Below, piece after piece: positions 8,800-17,563 of a stretch of DNA of 64,000 nucleotides. The notes beneath the pieces are model-generated. The model ran no database searches and was not told the origin of the DNA. It saw only the letters and a program-made list of their open reading frames with translations. The position numbers and the translations under genes are program-made. The stretch spans positions 1,221,001-1,285,000 of the forward strand of contig NZ_CP106679.1 of the NCBI RefSeq assembly GCF_025502585.1, read 5' to 3'. Position 1 is the stretch's first letter. Every line of letters starts with the position of its first letter. The stretch comes from Reichenbachiella agarivorans (lineage in GTDB: Bacteria > Bacteroidota > Bacteroidia > Cytophagales > Cyclobacteriaceae).

Positions 8800-8988
8800 G
8801 ATTTTATCATGATGATTAATCGTTTATTCGATGTGCTCAATGATTTTTTTGGCGTCCTATGTCATTTTATGAAAGTGCAGAGTCATCTTATCGTGGTACG
8901 GGACGATTTTATGAGGGTGCAGAGTCATTTTGTCATGGTACTGAGCGATTTTGTGAGGGTGACTCGCTATTTGCTTATGGGTACCGGA
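8800..8988 (+). repeat. 21-bp degenerate tandem repeat (nine units)
   Basis: Nine consecutive 21-bp units run without gaps. In one frame they read as heptads such as DFIMMIN, RLFDVLN, DFFGVLC, HFMKVQS, HLIVVRD, DFMRVQS, HFVMVLS, DFVRVTR and YLLMGTG. A 107-codon open frame (8746-9069) spans them, but its start lies inside the palindromic element, so a real protein is doubtful. I treat it as a minisatellite; a short repeat peptide is the alternative. Confidence 0.6.
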
Positions 8989-9082
8989 CGAACCTACACT
9001 ACACTTTATTTCATTCTAAAACAAAAAGCAATATTCGCTACGGCAAGTACTAAAAATCAGTCTGCTTAAATACTGCATAACC

Positions 9083-9112
9083 TTGTCAACCAGCTGCATT
9101 GTGTTAAATTTG
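9083..9112 (+). promoter_or_regulatory. Predicted promoter of the YceI-like gene
   Basis: TTG at 9083-9085 and TAAATTTG at 9105-9112 are spaced by 19 bp, a full match to the Bacteroidota consensus. The start codon follows 22 bases after the -7 element. Confidence 0.65.
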
Positions 9113-9134
9113 GTCATCATTCAAAAACTATTCT

Positions 9135-9740
9135 ATGAAAACCAGAAATTATATCTCCCTTATTATCGCTCTCGTGGTGATGTATGCTTGCTCGCCTAAA
9201 AAAGCCCAAGAAGAAACCACAACAGAAACTACAGCGGTGACTTACGAAGTAGGTGCTGCCAAAGTCAAATGGACGGCATTCAAACTGACTGAAAGAATCG
9301 GCGTATCAGGTACTTTTGACGACCTGTCTGTCACTGCTGGTGGCGAAGGTTCGGTAGACAGTCTATTGGTCAACGGCACATTCTCTATCAATACATCTAG
9401 TGTCAACTCTAACGAAGCGACAAGAGACCCTAAAATCAAAGCTTCTTTCTTTGAACCATTCAATACCCCACAGATCACAGGTAAAATCCTAAGTGCTACA
9501 GGTGGAAGGGGTACCGTGGAGTTGATGATGAATGACACGACCAGTGCCGTGCCATTCACCTATATCAGCAATGATTCTACCTTGGTATTGACGACTTCTA
9601 TCGACGTGACCAACTGGAACGGTGCAGCAGCAATCGATTCACTCAACAGCGTATGCGAATTGCTACACAAAGGATCAGATGGCGTGTCTAAACTATGGCC
9701 TGATGTAGTGGTACAAGTAACCATCCCTGCTAAGAAATAA
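9135..9740 (+). CDS. YceI-family lipoprotein
   Basis: The 201-residue protein has a lipoprotein signal with lipobox MYAC, then a Thr/Glu-rich linker. The YceI-like lipocalin fold begins at TYEVGAAKVKWTAFK and includes GVSGTFDDL and the ATRDPKIKASFF segment (family RD-x-hh-x-s-x-FF). YceI proteins bind polyisoprenoid-type lipids in the periplasm; the ligand here is not known. It has its own promoter (9083-9112) and terminator (9761-9798), so it is a single-gene unit. Confidence 0.85.
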   Translation: MKTRNYISLIIALVVMYACSPKKAQEETTTETTAVTYEVGAAKVKWTAFKLTERIGVSGTFDDLSVTAGGEGSVDSLLVNGTFSINTSSVNSNEATRDPKIKASFFEPFNTPQITGKILSATGGRGTVELMMNDTTSAVPFTYISNDSTLVLTTSIDVTNWNGAAAIDSLNSVCELLHKGSDGVSKLWPDVVVQVTIPAKK

Positions 9741-9760
9741 GAAGATCAAAACAAGACTCA

Positions 9761-9798
9761 AAAAGGTCAGCGAGACATCAATCTCACTGACCTTTTTT
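9761..9798 (+). terminator. Intrinsic terminator after the YceI-like gene
   Basis: Arms 9761-9775 and 9782-9796 pair over 15 positions with a single internal mismatch and a 6-base loop. A run of T follows. It lies 20 bases after the stop at 9740. Confidence 0.8.
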
Positions 9799-9869
9799 AT
9801 TTTGGACTCTTTGAAAACAAGATCAAACCCAAAAAGAGTCGAGCGGCAAACCTATTGCGCATTAGCAAC

Positions 9870-10373
9870 CTATCCTTCTCCCAAAGGCACAGCATGCGTA
9901 TGCTTGATTTCTGCCATTACAAAAGTGCTATGCGCACTCCCTACATTATTGACTGCCCCCAGCCTGTTGAATACAAAATCTTGGTAATGCTTCATGTCTC
10001 GGACGAGGACTTTGAGCAAAAAATCATAATCTCCAGAGATGTTGTAGCACTCAGTGACCTCCTCTAGGGCCGTGATCTCTTCTACAAACTGATGACCAAT
10101 CTCTTTGCTGTGTTGCTTGAGGGTAATGTTGCAAAACACAATCAAGCCTCTATCCAGTTTGTCCGCATCTAGCACCGCAACATACTTCTTGATGAATCCA
10201 TTTTTCTCCAACCTTTTGATCCGCTCAAAGACGGGCGTGGGCGAGAGATTGACCAGTTTGGCGAGCTCTTTGGTCGTCATGTTGGAGCTGGTTTGTAGGA
10301 GATTTAGGAGTTTGATGTCCACGACATCTAGATTTTGTACAGAATAATTTTCTGTTTTGTCATTAGAATTCAT
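9870..10373 (-). CDS. Lrp/AsnC-family transcriptional regulator
   Basis: The 167-residue protein has an N-terminal winged helix (LDVVDIKLLNLLQ, then SPTPVFERIKRLEKNGFIKKY) and a C-terminal RAM ligand domain (VTECYNISGDYDFLLKV). The start MNSND at 10373 is chosen because a TATATTTG -7 element on the minus strand (10432-10425) would put the transcript start downstream of the longer open frame. It is divergent from metE with 123 bases between the starts, so metE is its likely target. The effector could be methionine, leucine or another amino acid; that is inference. Confidence 0.9.
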   Translation of the reverse strand: MNSNDKTENYSVQNLDVVDIKLLNLLQTSSNMTTKELAKLVNLSPTPVFERIKRLEKNGFIKKYVAVLDADKLDRGLIVFCNITLKQHSKEIGHQFVEEITALEEVTECYNISGDYDFLLKVLVRDMKHYQDFVFNRLGAVNNVGSAHSTFVMAEIKHTHAVPLGEG

Positions 10374-10461
10374 ACTACTATAAATTAATAATCTTTGAAA
10401 CTGATCAAACATAGATTCAATGACCAAATATATTTTATAATTCCGATCATATCACTTGATT

Positions 10462-10490
10462 AATAGATTTGCAAAGAAATTAAATCTATT
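10462..10490. promoter_or_regulatory. Inverted-repeat operator candidate overlapping the metE promoter
   Basis: AATAGATTT (10462-10470) and its exact complement AAATCTATT (10482-10490) are 20 bp apart centre to centre, so on one helix face. A TAGATTTG -7 element (10464-10471) overlaps the left arm. No TTG -33 element is visible at the right distance, as expected for a promoter that needs an activator. The adjacent Lrp-type regulator is the natural candidate to bind here. Confidence 0.5.
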
Positions 10491-10496
10491 GAAATC

Positions 10497-12815
10497 ATGA
10501 AAACCAGCGTATTAGGCTATCCGAGAATTGGTAGCCAACGAGAACTAAAAAGAGCATCCGAGAAGTATTGGAAACAAGACATGGATGCTACGGAACTATT
10601 GCTGACAGCCAAAACCATCCGACGACAAAATTGGGCTTTGCAACAGAAGGCAGGGGTCGACTTCATTCCGTCCAACGATTTTTCACTCTACGATCAGGTA
10701 TTGGACATGTCACTGATCCTAGGATGTGTGCCAAAGCGCTACCAAAAAGTAAAACAAGAACTGTCAAGCTTGGATCTATATTTCGCCATGGCGAGGGGAA
10801 TCCAAAAAGAGGGCTATGACATCACTGCGATGGAGATGACCAAGTGGTTTGATACCAACTACCACTACATCGTACCAGAGTTCGAAAAAAACCAGGCCTT
10901 CGTCCTAGATGCCAGCAAAATAGTCGACGAGTATTTGGAAGCCAAAGAGCTGGGTATAGAAACCAGGCCTGTCCTGATCGCACCGGTGACTTTCTTACTC
11001 TTGGGCAAGGAGAAAGAAGATGGCTTTCACCGTCTGGATTTGCTAGATAGTTTACTGCCAGTCTATTTCGAATTACTGGCGAAATTGGTCAATCTAGGTG
11101 TGACTCATCTCCAACTAGATGACCCTTGTCTGGCACTCGATCTCAATGATGCCGAACGGACAGCCATCACCCAAACCTACAGACAGATCGCTGAAAAATT
11201 TCCCTCACTCAAGATCGTTTTGACCAGCTATTTCGAATGCTATGGAGAAAATCTGGATACTGTCCTGTCTTTGCCTATCGAGGCATTGCACCTAGATTTG
11301 GTACGCTGCGAGTCACAGTTGGAGGATGTATTGGCATCCAAGCAATTGAACAGCACCCTCAAATTGTCTTTGGGATTGGTCGATGGTCGCAATGTCTGGA
11401 AAAATGATTACCAAGATTCATTGAATAAAATCCAACAAGCCGTATCTCAATTGGGTACAGATAGGGTTTGGGTCGCCACCTCTTGTTCACTCCTACACAG
11501 TCCTTGTGATTTGGATCTAGAAGAAAATAGCAACCAATTGCCAACAGCTGTCAAAAACTGGTTAGCCTTTGCCAAGCAAAAAGTAGATGAAGTAGTGGCA
11601 CTCGGCGAGCTTGCTGGACAAGCCAGATCAGAGGATGCAGTTCGAAATTTAGTTGCCAACAAACAAGCCAATGAAGAAAGAAGAAGCTCAGGGTTCATCC
11701 ACGATCCCAAAGTAAAACGCCGCGTCAGTCGATTGGCTCCATCGCACAGTCAGCGGGCGTCATCATTTAGCATCAGACAAGCCAAACAGCGCGAGGTGCT
11801 TCGTTTGCCTCTGTTTCCGACTACCACGATTGGGTCATTCCCCCAAACACCAGAAGTCAGAAGTTGGAGAGCTAAGTTCAAAAAGCAGGAGTTGAAACAA
11901 GGTGAATACGATCAATTGATCAAAACCGAAACCGAAGAAACCATCAGATTCCAAGAAGAAATCGGTCTCGATGTGTTGGTGCATGGTGAGTACGAGCGCA
12001 ACGACATGGTGGAGTATTTCGGAGAGAAACTGGAGGGTTTTGTATTCACCCATTTTGGATGGGTTCAGAGCTATGGCAGTCGCTGTGTCAAGCCTCCAAT
12101 TATCTTTGGAGACGTGTACAGAAAACAGCCCATGACCGTCAAATGGTCCGCCTACGCACAATCCCTGACCGACAGACCAGTGAAAGGAATGTTGACAGGC
12201 CCTGTTACAATCCTACAGTGGTCGTTCGTACGAAACGACCAGCCAAGGTCCACTACTTGTCAACAGATCGCTTTGGCTATCCGAGATGAAGTTTGCGACT
12301 TGGAGGCAGCAGGTCTTAAAGTCATTCAAATTGATGAGCCAGCCATCAGAGAAGGCTTGCCACTCAGAGTGGAAAACTGGAAGGAATATCTGAATTGGGC
12401 TGTCGAGGCATTTAGAATATCTGCTAGTGGCGTACAAGACCAGACGCAGATTCACACGCACATGTGCTATTCAGAGTTCAACGACATCATCGAAAACATC
12501 GCAGACATGGATGCCGATGTGATCACCATCGAAACCTCGAGATCAGAAATGGAGCTGCTAGATGCCTTCGTCGAATTCAAATACCCTAATGAAATCGGCC
12601 CAGGGGTTTATGACATCCATTCGCCACGTGTCCCGAGTCAAGAGGAGATCGAAAAGCTGCTGCAGCGAGCGAGTGAATTGCTACCAATCGAGCATATCTG
12701 GGTCAATCCAGACTGCGGACTCAAAACCAGACAATGGCCGGAGACCAAAGAAGCCTTGATCCATCTGGTCAATGCTGCCAAAAAAATGAGAGAGGCGGTA
12801 GCCATCGAAGCGTAA
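10497..12815 (+). CDS. metE: Cobalamin-independent methionine synthase
   Basis: The 772-residue enzyme transfers a methyl group from 5-methyltetrahydrofolate (polyglutamate) to homocysteine. It has the two-barrel architecture: N-terminal half from VLGYPRIGSQRELK and catalytic half from FPTTTIGSFPQT. Zinc ligands are visible in THMCYSEF (His and Cys) and in NPDCGLKTRQWPE (Cys). The segment joining the halves is rich in Arg and Ser and slightly long. It is divergent from an Lrp regulator, has an inverted repeat in the promoter, and ends at its own terminator. Confidence 0.97.
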   Translation: MKTSVLGYPRIGSQRELKRASEKYWKQDMDATELLLTAKTIRRQNWALQQKAGVDFIPSNDFSLYDQVLDMSLILGCVPKRYQKVKQELSSLDLYFAMARGIQKEGYDITAMEMTKWFDTNYHYIVPEFEKNQAFVLDASKIVDEYLEAKELGIETRPVLIAPVTFLLLGKEKEDGFHRLDLLDSLLPVYFELLAKLVNLGVTHLQLDDPCLALDLNDAERTAITQTYRQIAEKFPSLKIVLTSYFECYGENLDTVLSLPIEALHLDLVRCESQLEDVLASKQLNSTLKLSLGLVDGRNVWKNDYQDSLNKIQQAVSQLGTDRVWVATSCSLLHSPCDLDLEENSNQLPTAVKNWLAFAKQKVDEVVALGELAGQARSEDAVRNLVANKQANEERRSSGFIHDPKVKRRVSRLAPSHSQRASSFSIRQAKQREVLRLPLFPTTTIGSFPQTPEVRSWRAKFKKQELKQGEYDQLIKTETEETIRFQEEIGLDVLVHGEYERNDMVEYFGEKLEGFVFTHFGWVQSYGSRCVKPPIIFGDVYRKQPMTVKWSAYAQSLTDRPVKGMLTGPVTILQWSFVRNDQPRSTTCQQIALAIRDEVCDLEAAGLKVIQIDEPAIREGLPLRVENWKEYLNWAVEAFRISASGVQDQTQIHTHMCYSEFNDIIENIADMDADVITIETSRSEMELLDAFVEFKYPNEIGPGVYDIHSPRVPSQEEIEKLLQRASELLPIEHIWVNPDCGLKTRQWPETKEALIHLVNAAKKMREAVAIEA

Positions 12816-12838
12816 CACAAATTGGTAATAAGTAATAC

Positions 12839-12873
12839 AAAAGCCGAAGAAGCTGGATTTCTCTTCGGCTTTT
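12839..12873 (+). terminator. Intrinsic terminator after metE
   Basis: A perfect 10-bp stem (12841-12850 with 12862-12871) with an 11-base loop is followed by a T-rich tract. It starts 25 bases after the metE stop. Confidence 0.8.
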
Positions 12874-12979
12874 ACTTTCTCAAGGTCTCAACTTGCGACA
12901 ATACTTACCCACTCAAAACTGGCGGCACAACACCCATTTCATTCCACAAATCACCGAATACTCTCTATGTTTGTGTATC

Positions 12980-13732
12980 ATGTCTCCATCCAAAAAAATA
13001 ATCTTAGAAGTCTGCATCGACTCTGTCGCATCGGCCATCAACGCCCAAGCAGGTGGAGCCTCACGTGTCGAATTGTGTGACAACCTTGCCGAGGGAGGCA
13101 CCACCCCTAGTGCGGGCATGATCAAAATGGTTCGAGATAGACTATCTATCGACATGCAGGTCATCATCCGACCAAGAGTCGGTGATTTTCTCTACACTCA
13201 GGAAGAGTTTGATGTCATGAAAGAAGACATCAAAATCGCCAAATCACTGGGAGCAAATGGAGTAGTCATAGGTTGTCTCCTACCAGATGGCAGTATTGAC
13301 ATGATCCGAACCCAAGAACTGGTAACGCTCGCTCGACCCATGAATGTCACTTTTCACAGAGCATTTGATATGGTTGCGGATGCTGCGCAGGCACTTGAGG
13401 ACTTGATTCGGCTCGGAGTAGAGCGAGTGTTGACATCTGGATTAGAAAATGATGTCGTGTCAGGTTCTACGACCCTTACGAGATTGATTCTGCAAGCAGG
13501 TGATCGCATCATCGTGATGCCAGGCGGAGGAGTTCGTCTTGAAAATGCGAAAACACTGATTGCTACCACAAAAGCCAAAGAAATCCATGTAAGCGGTCGA
13601 CATACGCTTGTGAGCCAAATGACATTCCAAAATCCAAAAGTAAAAATGGGCATCCTCCCAGATAAGGAATATCAAATACAAGTCGTAGATCAAAAGCTCA
13701 TTCAACGTTTCATTCAGCTTTTGAATCCGTGA
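12980..13732 (+). CDS. cutC: CutC-family protein
   Basis: The 250-residue TIM barrel begins with KKIILEVCIDSVASA and contains GGASRVELCDNLAEGG, VIIRPRVGDFLY, VTFHRAFD and VLTSGLEN, all typical of CutC. The family is called copper homeostasis protein, but its biochemical role is unsettled. The ATG at 12980 gives the standard length; upstream codons would add 29 unrelated residues. A TATGTTTG motif sits only seven bases before this ATG, so the transcript may be nearly leaderless. It converges on the decarboxylase gene. Confidence 0.9.
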   Translation: MSPSKKIILEVCIDSVASAINAQAGGASRVELCDNLAEGGTTPSAGMIKMVRDRLSIDMQVIIRPRVGDFLYTQEEFDVMKEDIKIAKSLGANGVVIGCLLPDGSIDMIRTQELVTLARPMNVTFHRAFDMVADAAQALEDLIRLGVERVLTSGLENDVVSGSTTLTRLILQAGDRIIVMPGGGVRLENAKTLIATTKAKEIHVSGRHTLVSQMTFQNPKVKMGILPDKEYQIQVVDQKLIQRFIQLLNP

Positions 13733-13776
13733 TAATATCACCTAGCCTTGTGCCTTCACCAAGCTAGCTTCTCGAA

Positions 13777-15168
13777 TTATATTTTATCAATTTCACTCAT
13801 CACCAACTCTACATCTTCCTTGGTGGTTCTCCAGTTCACAAAGGAGGCTCTTATTCCCTTCTTCCCCTGAAATTGTGTGGGTGTCATGAACACTTTGCCC
13901 GTCTGATTCAACTTGGTCAAAAACCCAGCAACCTTTTCTTGATTTTCATCTCCCGACAGGCTGAAACAAACATTGTTCAACCTAACTGGTGCCAATAATT
14001 CTAGCTTTTCACTTTCGCTAATCATTTGACCAAGCAACTGAGCCATCGTTACTGAGTTCTCCACAATGTCCTGATACCCTTTTTTACCGTATGCCTTGAT
14101 CGAAAACCAAACAGGGAGTGCCTTGAGTCTTCGTGAGTTTTCTGGCAAGAAATTCAGATAATTAAAATTCTCCAAAGGATCACCCAAGTAAGGCGCATTG
14201 GAATTTTGAAAGGTCTCTACTTGTGAAAACTGGTGCTTCCTTTTAATCAGATAAAAAGCGCTTTCATAGGGGACATTCATCCACTTGTGGTTGTCCATGG
14301 TGATGCTGTCTGCACTACCCCAACCCTCAACCAGAGGTTTGTATCGAGGTGAACAAGCCGCAAATCCTCCAAAAGCAGCATCTATGTGCCACCAAAAATT
14401 ATGTTTTTCTTTCAATCGGGCAATCGCCCGAAAGTCATCGAAATCTGAAGTATTGACTGTGCCAGCACTCGATATGAGAATGAAGGGCTCGTCATCGAGC
14501 GCCACGATCTTCTTCTCCAAATCCTCCACATCCATCGCCTCACGACTCCCCGGCAGGGTCGCTACCTGGGTTAAATTATTACTGCCAATGCCTAACATTG
14601 CTAGTGATTTGATAGCAGAAGAATGAGGTGTAGCTGATAGAATGTTGATCTTTTGGGTGATCCCCTCTTTTGCAAAATCTTTCCCAAGTTCCTTGCCAAG
14701 CCATTGTCTTGCCACACCCAAACAAGTGAAATTGGACATAGTTGCACCTGACACAAAACCACCTATGAAATCATCGGGCAAGCCGAATAAATCCAAAAGC
14801 AAATTGATTGTTTCCACCTCAATGATCGCTGAGTTGTCACCTTGACCTTTGACGGTCTGGGTATTCTGATCATAAATAGTGGCCAGCCAATCTCCCATGA
14901 TGGAGGCAGGTGTGGAACCGCCCGTGACAAAACCCCAATACCTCGGTCCAGTAGATGCGACCATCATAGGTTCAAATTTTTCATTGAAGTGAGCCAAAGT
15001 TTGGAGTCCTCCCAGACCTGTCTCACTGAGCTTTTCGTCAAGATCAACTGTAGATTGATTGGACGTGTGTCGTTCATCTACCTGATTCAAAAAATATAAA
15101 CCTTGCTTTTTGACGACATCTAGTAAGTTATCAAGGTTTTCAAGGTCATGGTGCAATTGTGTATTCAT
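13777..15168 (-). CDS. PLP-dependent group II decarboxylase
   Basis: The 463-residue enzyme belongs to the aromatic-L-amino-acid/glutamate/aspartate decarboxylase fold. The PLP lysine lies in the motif SITMDNHKWMNVPY, with HIDAAFGGFA supplying the Asp that contacts the pyridine nitrogen. GFVTGGSTPASIMGDWL marks the N-terminal substrate region. The substrate cannot be read from the sequence; amine or beta-alanine formation are both possible. It is transcribed alone, convergent with cutC. Confidence 0.8.
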   Translation of the reverse strand: MNTQLHHDLENLDNLLDVVKKQGLYFLNQVDERHTSNQSTVDLDEKLSETGLGGLQTLAHFNEKFEPMMVASTGPRYWGFVTGGSTPASIMGDWLATIYDQNTQTVKGQGDNSAIIEVETINLLLDLFGLPDDFIGGFVSGATMSNFTCLGVARQWLGKELGKDFAKEGITQKINILSATPHSSAIKSLAMLGIGSNNLTQVATLPGSREAMDVEDLEKKIVALDDEPFILISSAGTVNTSDFDDFRAIARLKEKHNFWWHIDAAFGGFAACSPRYKPLVEGWGSADSITMDNHKWMNVPYESAFYLIKRKHQFSQVETFQNSNAPYLGDPLENFNYLNFLPENSRRLKALPVWFSIKAYGKKGYQDIVENSVTMAQLLGQMISESEKLELLAPVRLNNVCFSLSGDENQEKVAGFLTKLNQTGKVFMTPTQFQGKKGIRASFVNWRTTKEDVELVMSEIDKI

Positions 15169-15416
15169 CGAGATAGATCGGTAAGTCGGAATTTTAGGAA
15201 TGGTTTCTTTGTGAAGTTTTCAACCAAATTTTCTACGCAATTAAATGAGTGAGATTCACAAAATTACCAAAGGATAATCACAATTCGGTGTGATGGCGTC
15301 AAAGCATGAGTCTTTGCATTTTTTCTTACAATCATTCATGACGAAATAAACATAAAATTGATGAACAGCGTATCTTCGCGTTCGTAAACAAAGAGGGTCA
15401 AAATCCATCTCGTACC

Positions 15417-16763
15417 ATGTCAAAAGTAAGTGCCGCTCAGCTCGAAAAAATTAACATCCCCAAATCAGAATTGCCACGTATCGTCATCATTGGTGGCGGT
15501 TTTGGAGGAATGAGGTTTGTGAAGAACATTAATACCAAAAAGTATCAGGTGGTTCTGTTGGATCGCTACAATTATCACACGTTTCAGCCATTGCTCTACC
15601 AAGTAGCAACTGCTGGTTTGGAGCCAGATTCTATTGCGGGTCCGTTGCGAAAGACCTTTCAGCAAAAGAAAAATTTCTACTTCCGTATGGCAACCGCCCA
15701 AAACGTCGATCCAGTAGAAAAAATCATCACCACCAACATCGGTGAATTGAGTTATGACCATCTCGTGTTGGCATGTGGCTCGATTACCAACTTTTTCAAC
15801 AACGCAGAATTTGAGCAGAAGGCCTTTCCTCTGAAGCAATTGCCGCATGCGTTAAACCTCAGGTCACAGATTCTTCAGAATTTTGAAAAAGCTGTCTTGA
15901 AAAATGACGAAAACGAAGTACAAAAATTGCTAAACTATGTCATCGTCGGTGGTGGGCCTACTGGTGTCGAAGTGGCGGGTGCTTTGGGAGAACTCAAAAA
16001 ACACGTTTTGCCTAAGGATTATCCAGAACTCAACCTGAACAAAATGCAGATTTATCTGGTCGAGGGACAAGAAAGGCTACTCAGCGGGATGTCTCAAAAA
16101 TCAGGGGAGAAGGCCTACGAATACTTGAAAAAATTTGACGTCAATCTCTACGTGGGCAAAATTGTCAAATCGTTTGATGGAGATACTGTCATCCTAAACG
16201 ATGGCATGAACATCCCCTCAGAAACCTTGATTTGGGCAGCAGGCGTCAATGGCAATGCCCTGTCTGGCATGGAGCAAATCATCACCCGTGACAAACGCTA
16301 CCTGGTCAATGAATACAACAAAGTTCAGGGATTTGATGAAGTCTATGCCATAGGTGATGTCGCCTCGATGCAAAACAAAGATTTCGAAAGAGGACACCCT
16401 ATGTTGGCTCCTGTAGCGATCCAACAAGCAAACTTGCTCTCAAAAAACATGAACAAAGGCATGAATCATGAGCAATGGAAGGCCTTCAAGTATGTGGACA
16501 AAGGGACGATGGCAACTGTCGGACGAAACAAAGCAGTCACAGAAGTCTTTGGTAAGCTGAAGTTCGGCGGATTCATGGCCTGGTTGATGTGGATGTTCGT
16601 CCATTTGGTGCTAATCGTAGAGTTCAGAAACAAACTCGTCATCATGAGTAACTGGATCTGGAACTACTTCACCTATGACCGTGGAACTAGACTGATCATT
16701 CGCCCTTATATCAAGAAAAAAAAGAAGCCTGTCGAAGAGGAAAAACAAAAGCCGCTTCAGTAA
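15417..16763 (+). CDS. ndh: Type II NADH dehydrogenase (NDH-2)
   Basis: The 448-residue flavoprotein oxidises NADH and reduces quinone without proton pumping. It has two dinucleotide folds: the FAD site IIGGGFGGMRFVKN near residue 24 and the NADH site VIVGGGPTGVEVAGALGE near residue 175, then YAIGDVA. The C-terminus has a hydrophobic stretch (GFMAWLMWMFVHLVLIVEF), which anchors the enzyme to the inner membrane, followed by a Lys-rich tail. Length matches the Bacteroidota form. Confidence 0.93.
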   Translation: MSKVSAAQLEKINIPKSELPRIVIIGGGFGGMRFVKNINTKKYQVVLLDRYNYHTFQPLLYQVATAGLEPDSIAGPLRKTFQQKKNFYFRMATAQNVDPVEKIITTNIGELSYDHLVLACGSITNFFNNAEFEQKAFPLKQLPHALNLRSQILQNFEKAVLKNDENEVQKLLNYVIVGGGPTGVEVAGALGELKKHVLPKDYPELNLNKMQIYLVEGQERLLSGMSQKSGEKAYEYLKKFDVNLYVGKIVKSFDGDTVILNDGMNIPSETLIWAAGVNGNALSGMEQIITRDKRYLVNEYNKVQGFDEVYAIGDVASMQNKDFERGHPMLAPVAIQQANLLSKNMNKGMNHEQWKAFKYVDKGTMATVGRNKAVTEVFGKLKFGGFMAWLMWMFVHLVLIVEFRNKLVIMSNWIWNYFTYDRGTRLIIRPYIKKKKKPVEEEKQKPLQ

Positions 16764-16773
16764 AAACAATAAA

Positions 16774-16833
16774 AGGAGGAAATGCACAGTTAGAATATAA
16801 AACCTAAATTCATGAAACTGCAGCATTTCCTCC
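16774..16833. other. Large inverted repeat downstream of ndh
   Basis: An 11-bp perfect arm GGAGGAAATGC (16774-16784) pairs with 16823-16833, and an inner CAGTT/AACTG (16786-16790 with 16816-16820) extends it. The loop is about 25 bases. No T run follows the right arm, so it is not a classical terminator. It could be a processing or stability element on the ndh transcript. Confidence 0.5.
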
Positions 16834-16990
16834 ATTTGGTCACTACATTTCGGCCTCCTCTCAATCTCTTGCCCATAGCTACATTCCCACCATCAAGGGA
16901 AAATTTTATTTCCCAATCCTTTTATTACCCCTGCGCGGTTGAGCTGTAGATCAAAATTGTAATTCCTTTCATTTACTGATCTGCCTCCCG

Positions 16991-17021
16991 TTTGGTAGAA
17001 ATACTTTCATTGTTTAATTTG
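16991..17021 (+). promoter_or_regulatory. Predicted promoter of the gene at 17049
   Basis: TTTG at 16991-16994 and TTAATTTG at 17014-17021 are spaced by 19 bp. The -7 element differs from TAnnTTTG at one position. It lies 27 bases before the start codon. Confidence 0.5.
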
Positions 17022-17048
17022 ACACAGACTTAAGACTAAACAACCTCT

Positions 17049-17549
17049 ATGAAAACTATCTCAATTCTTTCCCTTATTTTCCTATTTAGCCTATCTGCCC
17101 TGGCACAATCCGACTGTGCCTGTTGCTCTACCAGTCATTCTGAATTTGATTTTTGGATCGGTGATTGGGAGGTCTTCACTCCTGAAAATGTAAAGCTGGG
17201 AGAAAACACCGTCAGCAAAATAGAAAAAGATTGCATAGTGACCGAATACTGGAGAGGTGCTTCTGGTCTGACTGGTAGAAGCTTCAATTACTTTGATGTT
17301 TCCGACTCTACATGGAATCAACTCTGGCTAGATAGTGGTGGATCTAATCTCAAACTGAAAGGGAAGGCCAATCAGGAAAGCATGGTCTTGCAGAGTGAAT
17401 TGAAGAGAGGAAAAAAAATATCCTGGTACTACGATCGCATCACCTATACCAAGATCGATGAAAACACCATGAGTCAGTTGTGGGAGATACTTGACACCCA
17501 TGAATCTCGGGTATCCATCGTCTTTGATGGGGTGTACCGTAGAAAATAA
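17049..17549 (+). CDS. Secreted lipocalin-like (DUF1579-type) protein
   Basis: The 166-residue protein has a signal peptide ending SALAQ, then a Cys cluster (DCACC). The mature body begins SEFDFWIGDWEVF, the opening of a widespread family of small beta-barrel proteins annotated near DUF1579, and continues with strands such as DSTWNQLWLDSGG. Function is unknown. It has its own predicted promoter. It is followed by a decayed gene, not by an operon partner. Confidence 0.7.
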   Translation: MKTISILSLIFLFSLSALAQSDCACCSTSHSEFDFWIGDWEVFTPENVKLGENTVSKIEKDCIVTEYWRGASGLTGRSFNYFDVSDSTWNQLWLDSGGSNLKLKGKANQESMVLQSELKRGKKISWYYDRITYTKIDENTMSQLWEILDTHESRVSIVFDGVYRRK

Positions 17550-17563
17550 CAAACCCAGGACAG

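Noticed and set aside
8746-9069. 107-codon open frame spanning the palindromic element and the minisatellite
   Set aside because: Its start lies inside the non-coding inverted repeat and most of its length is the 21-bp repeat; reported as repeat instead.
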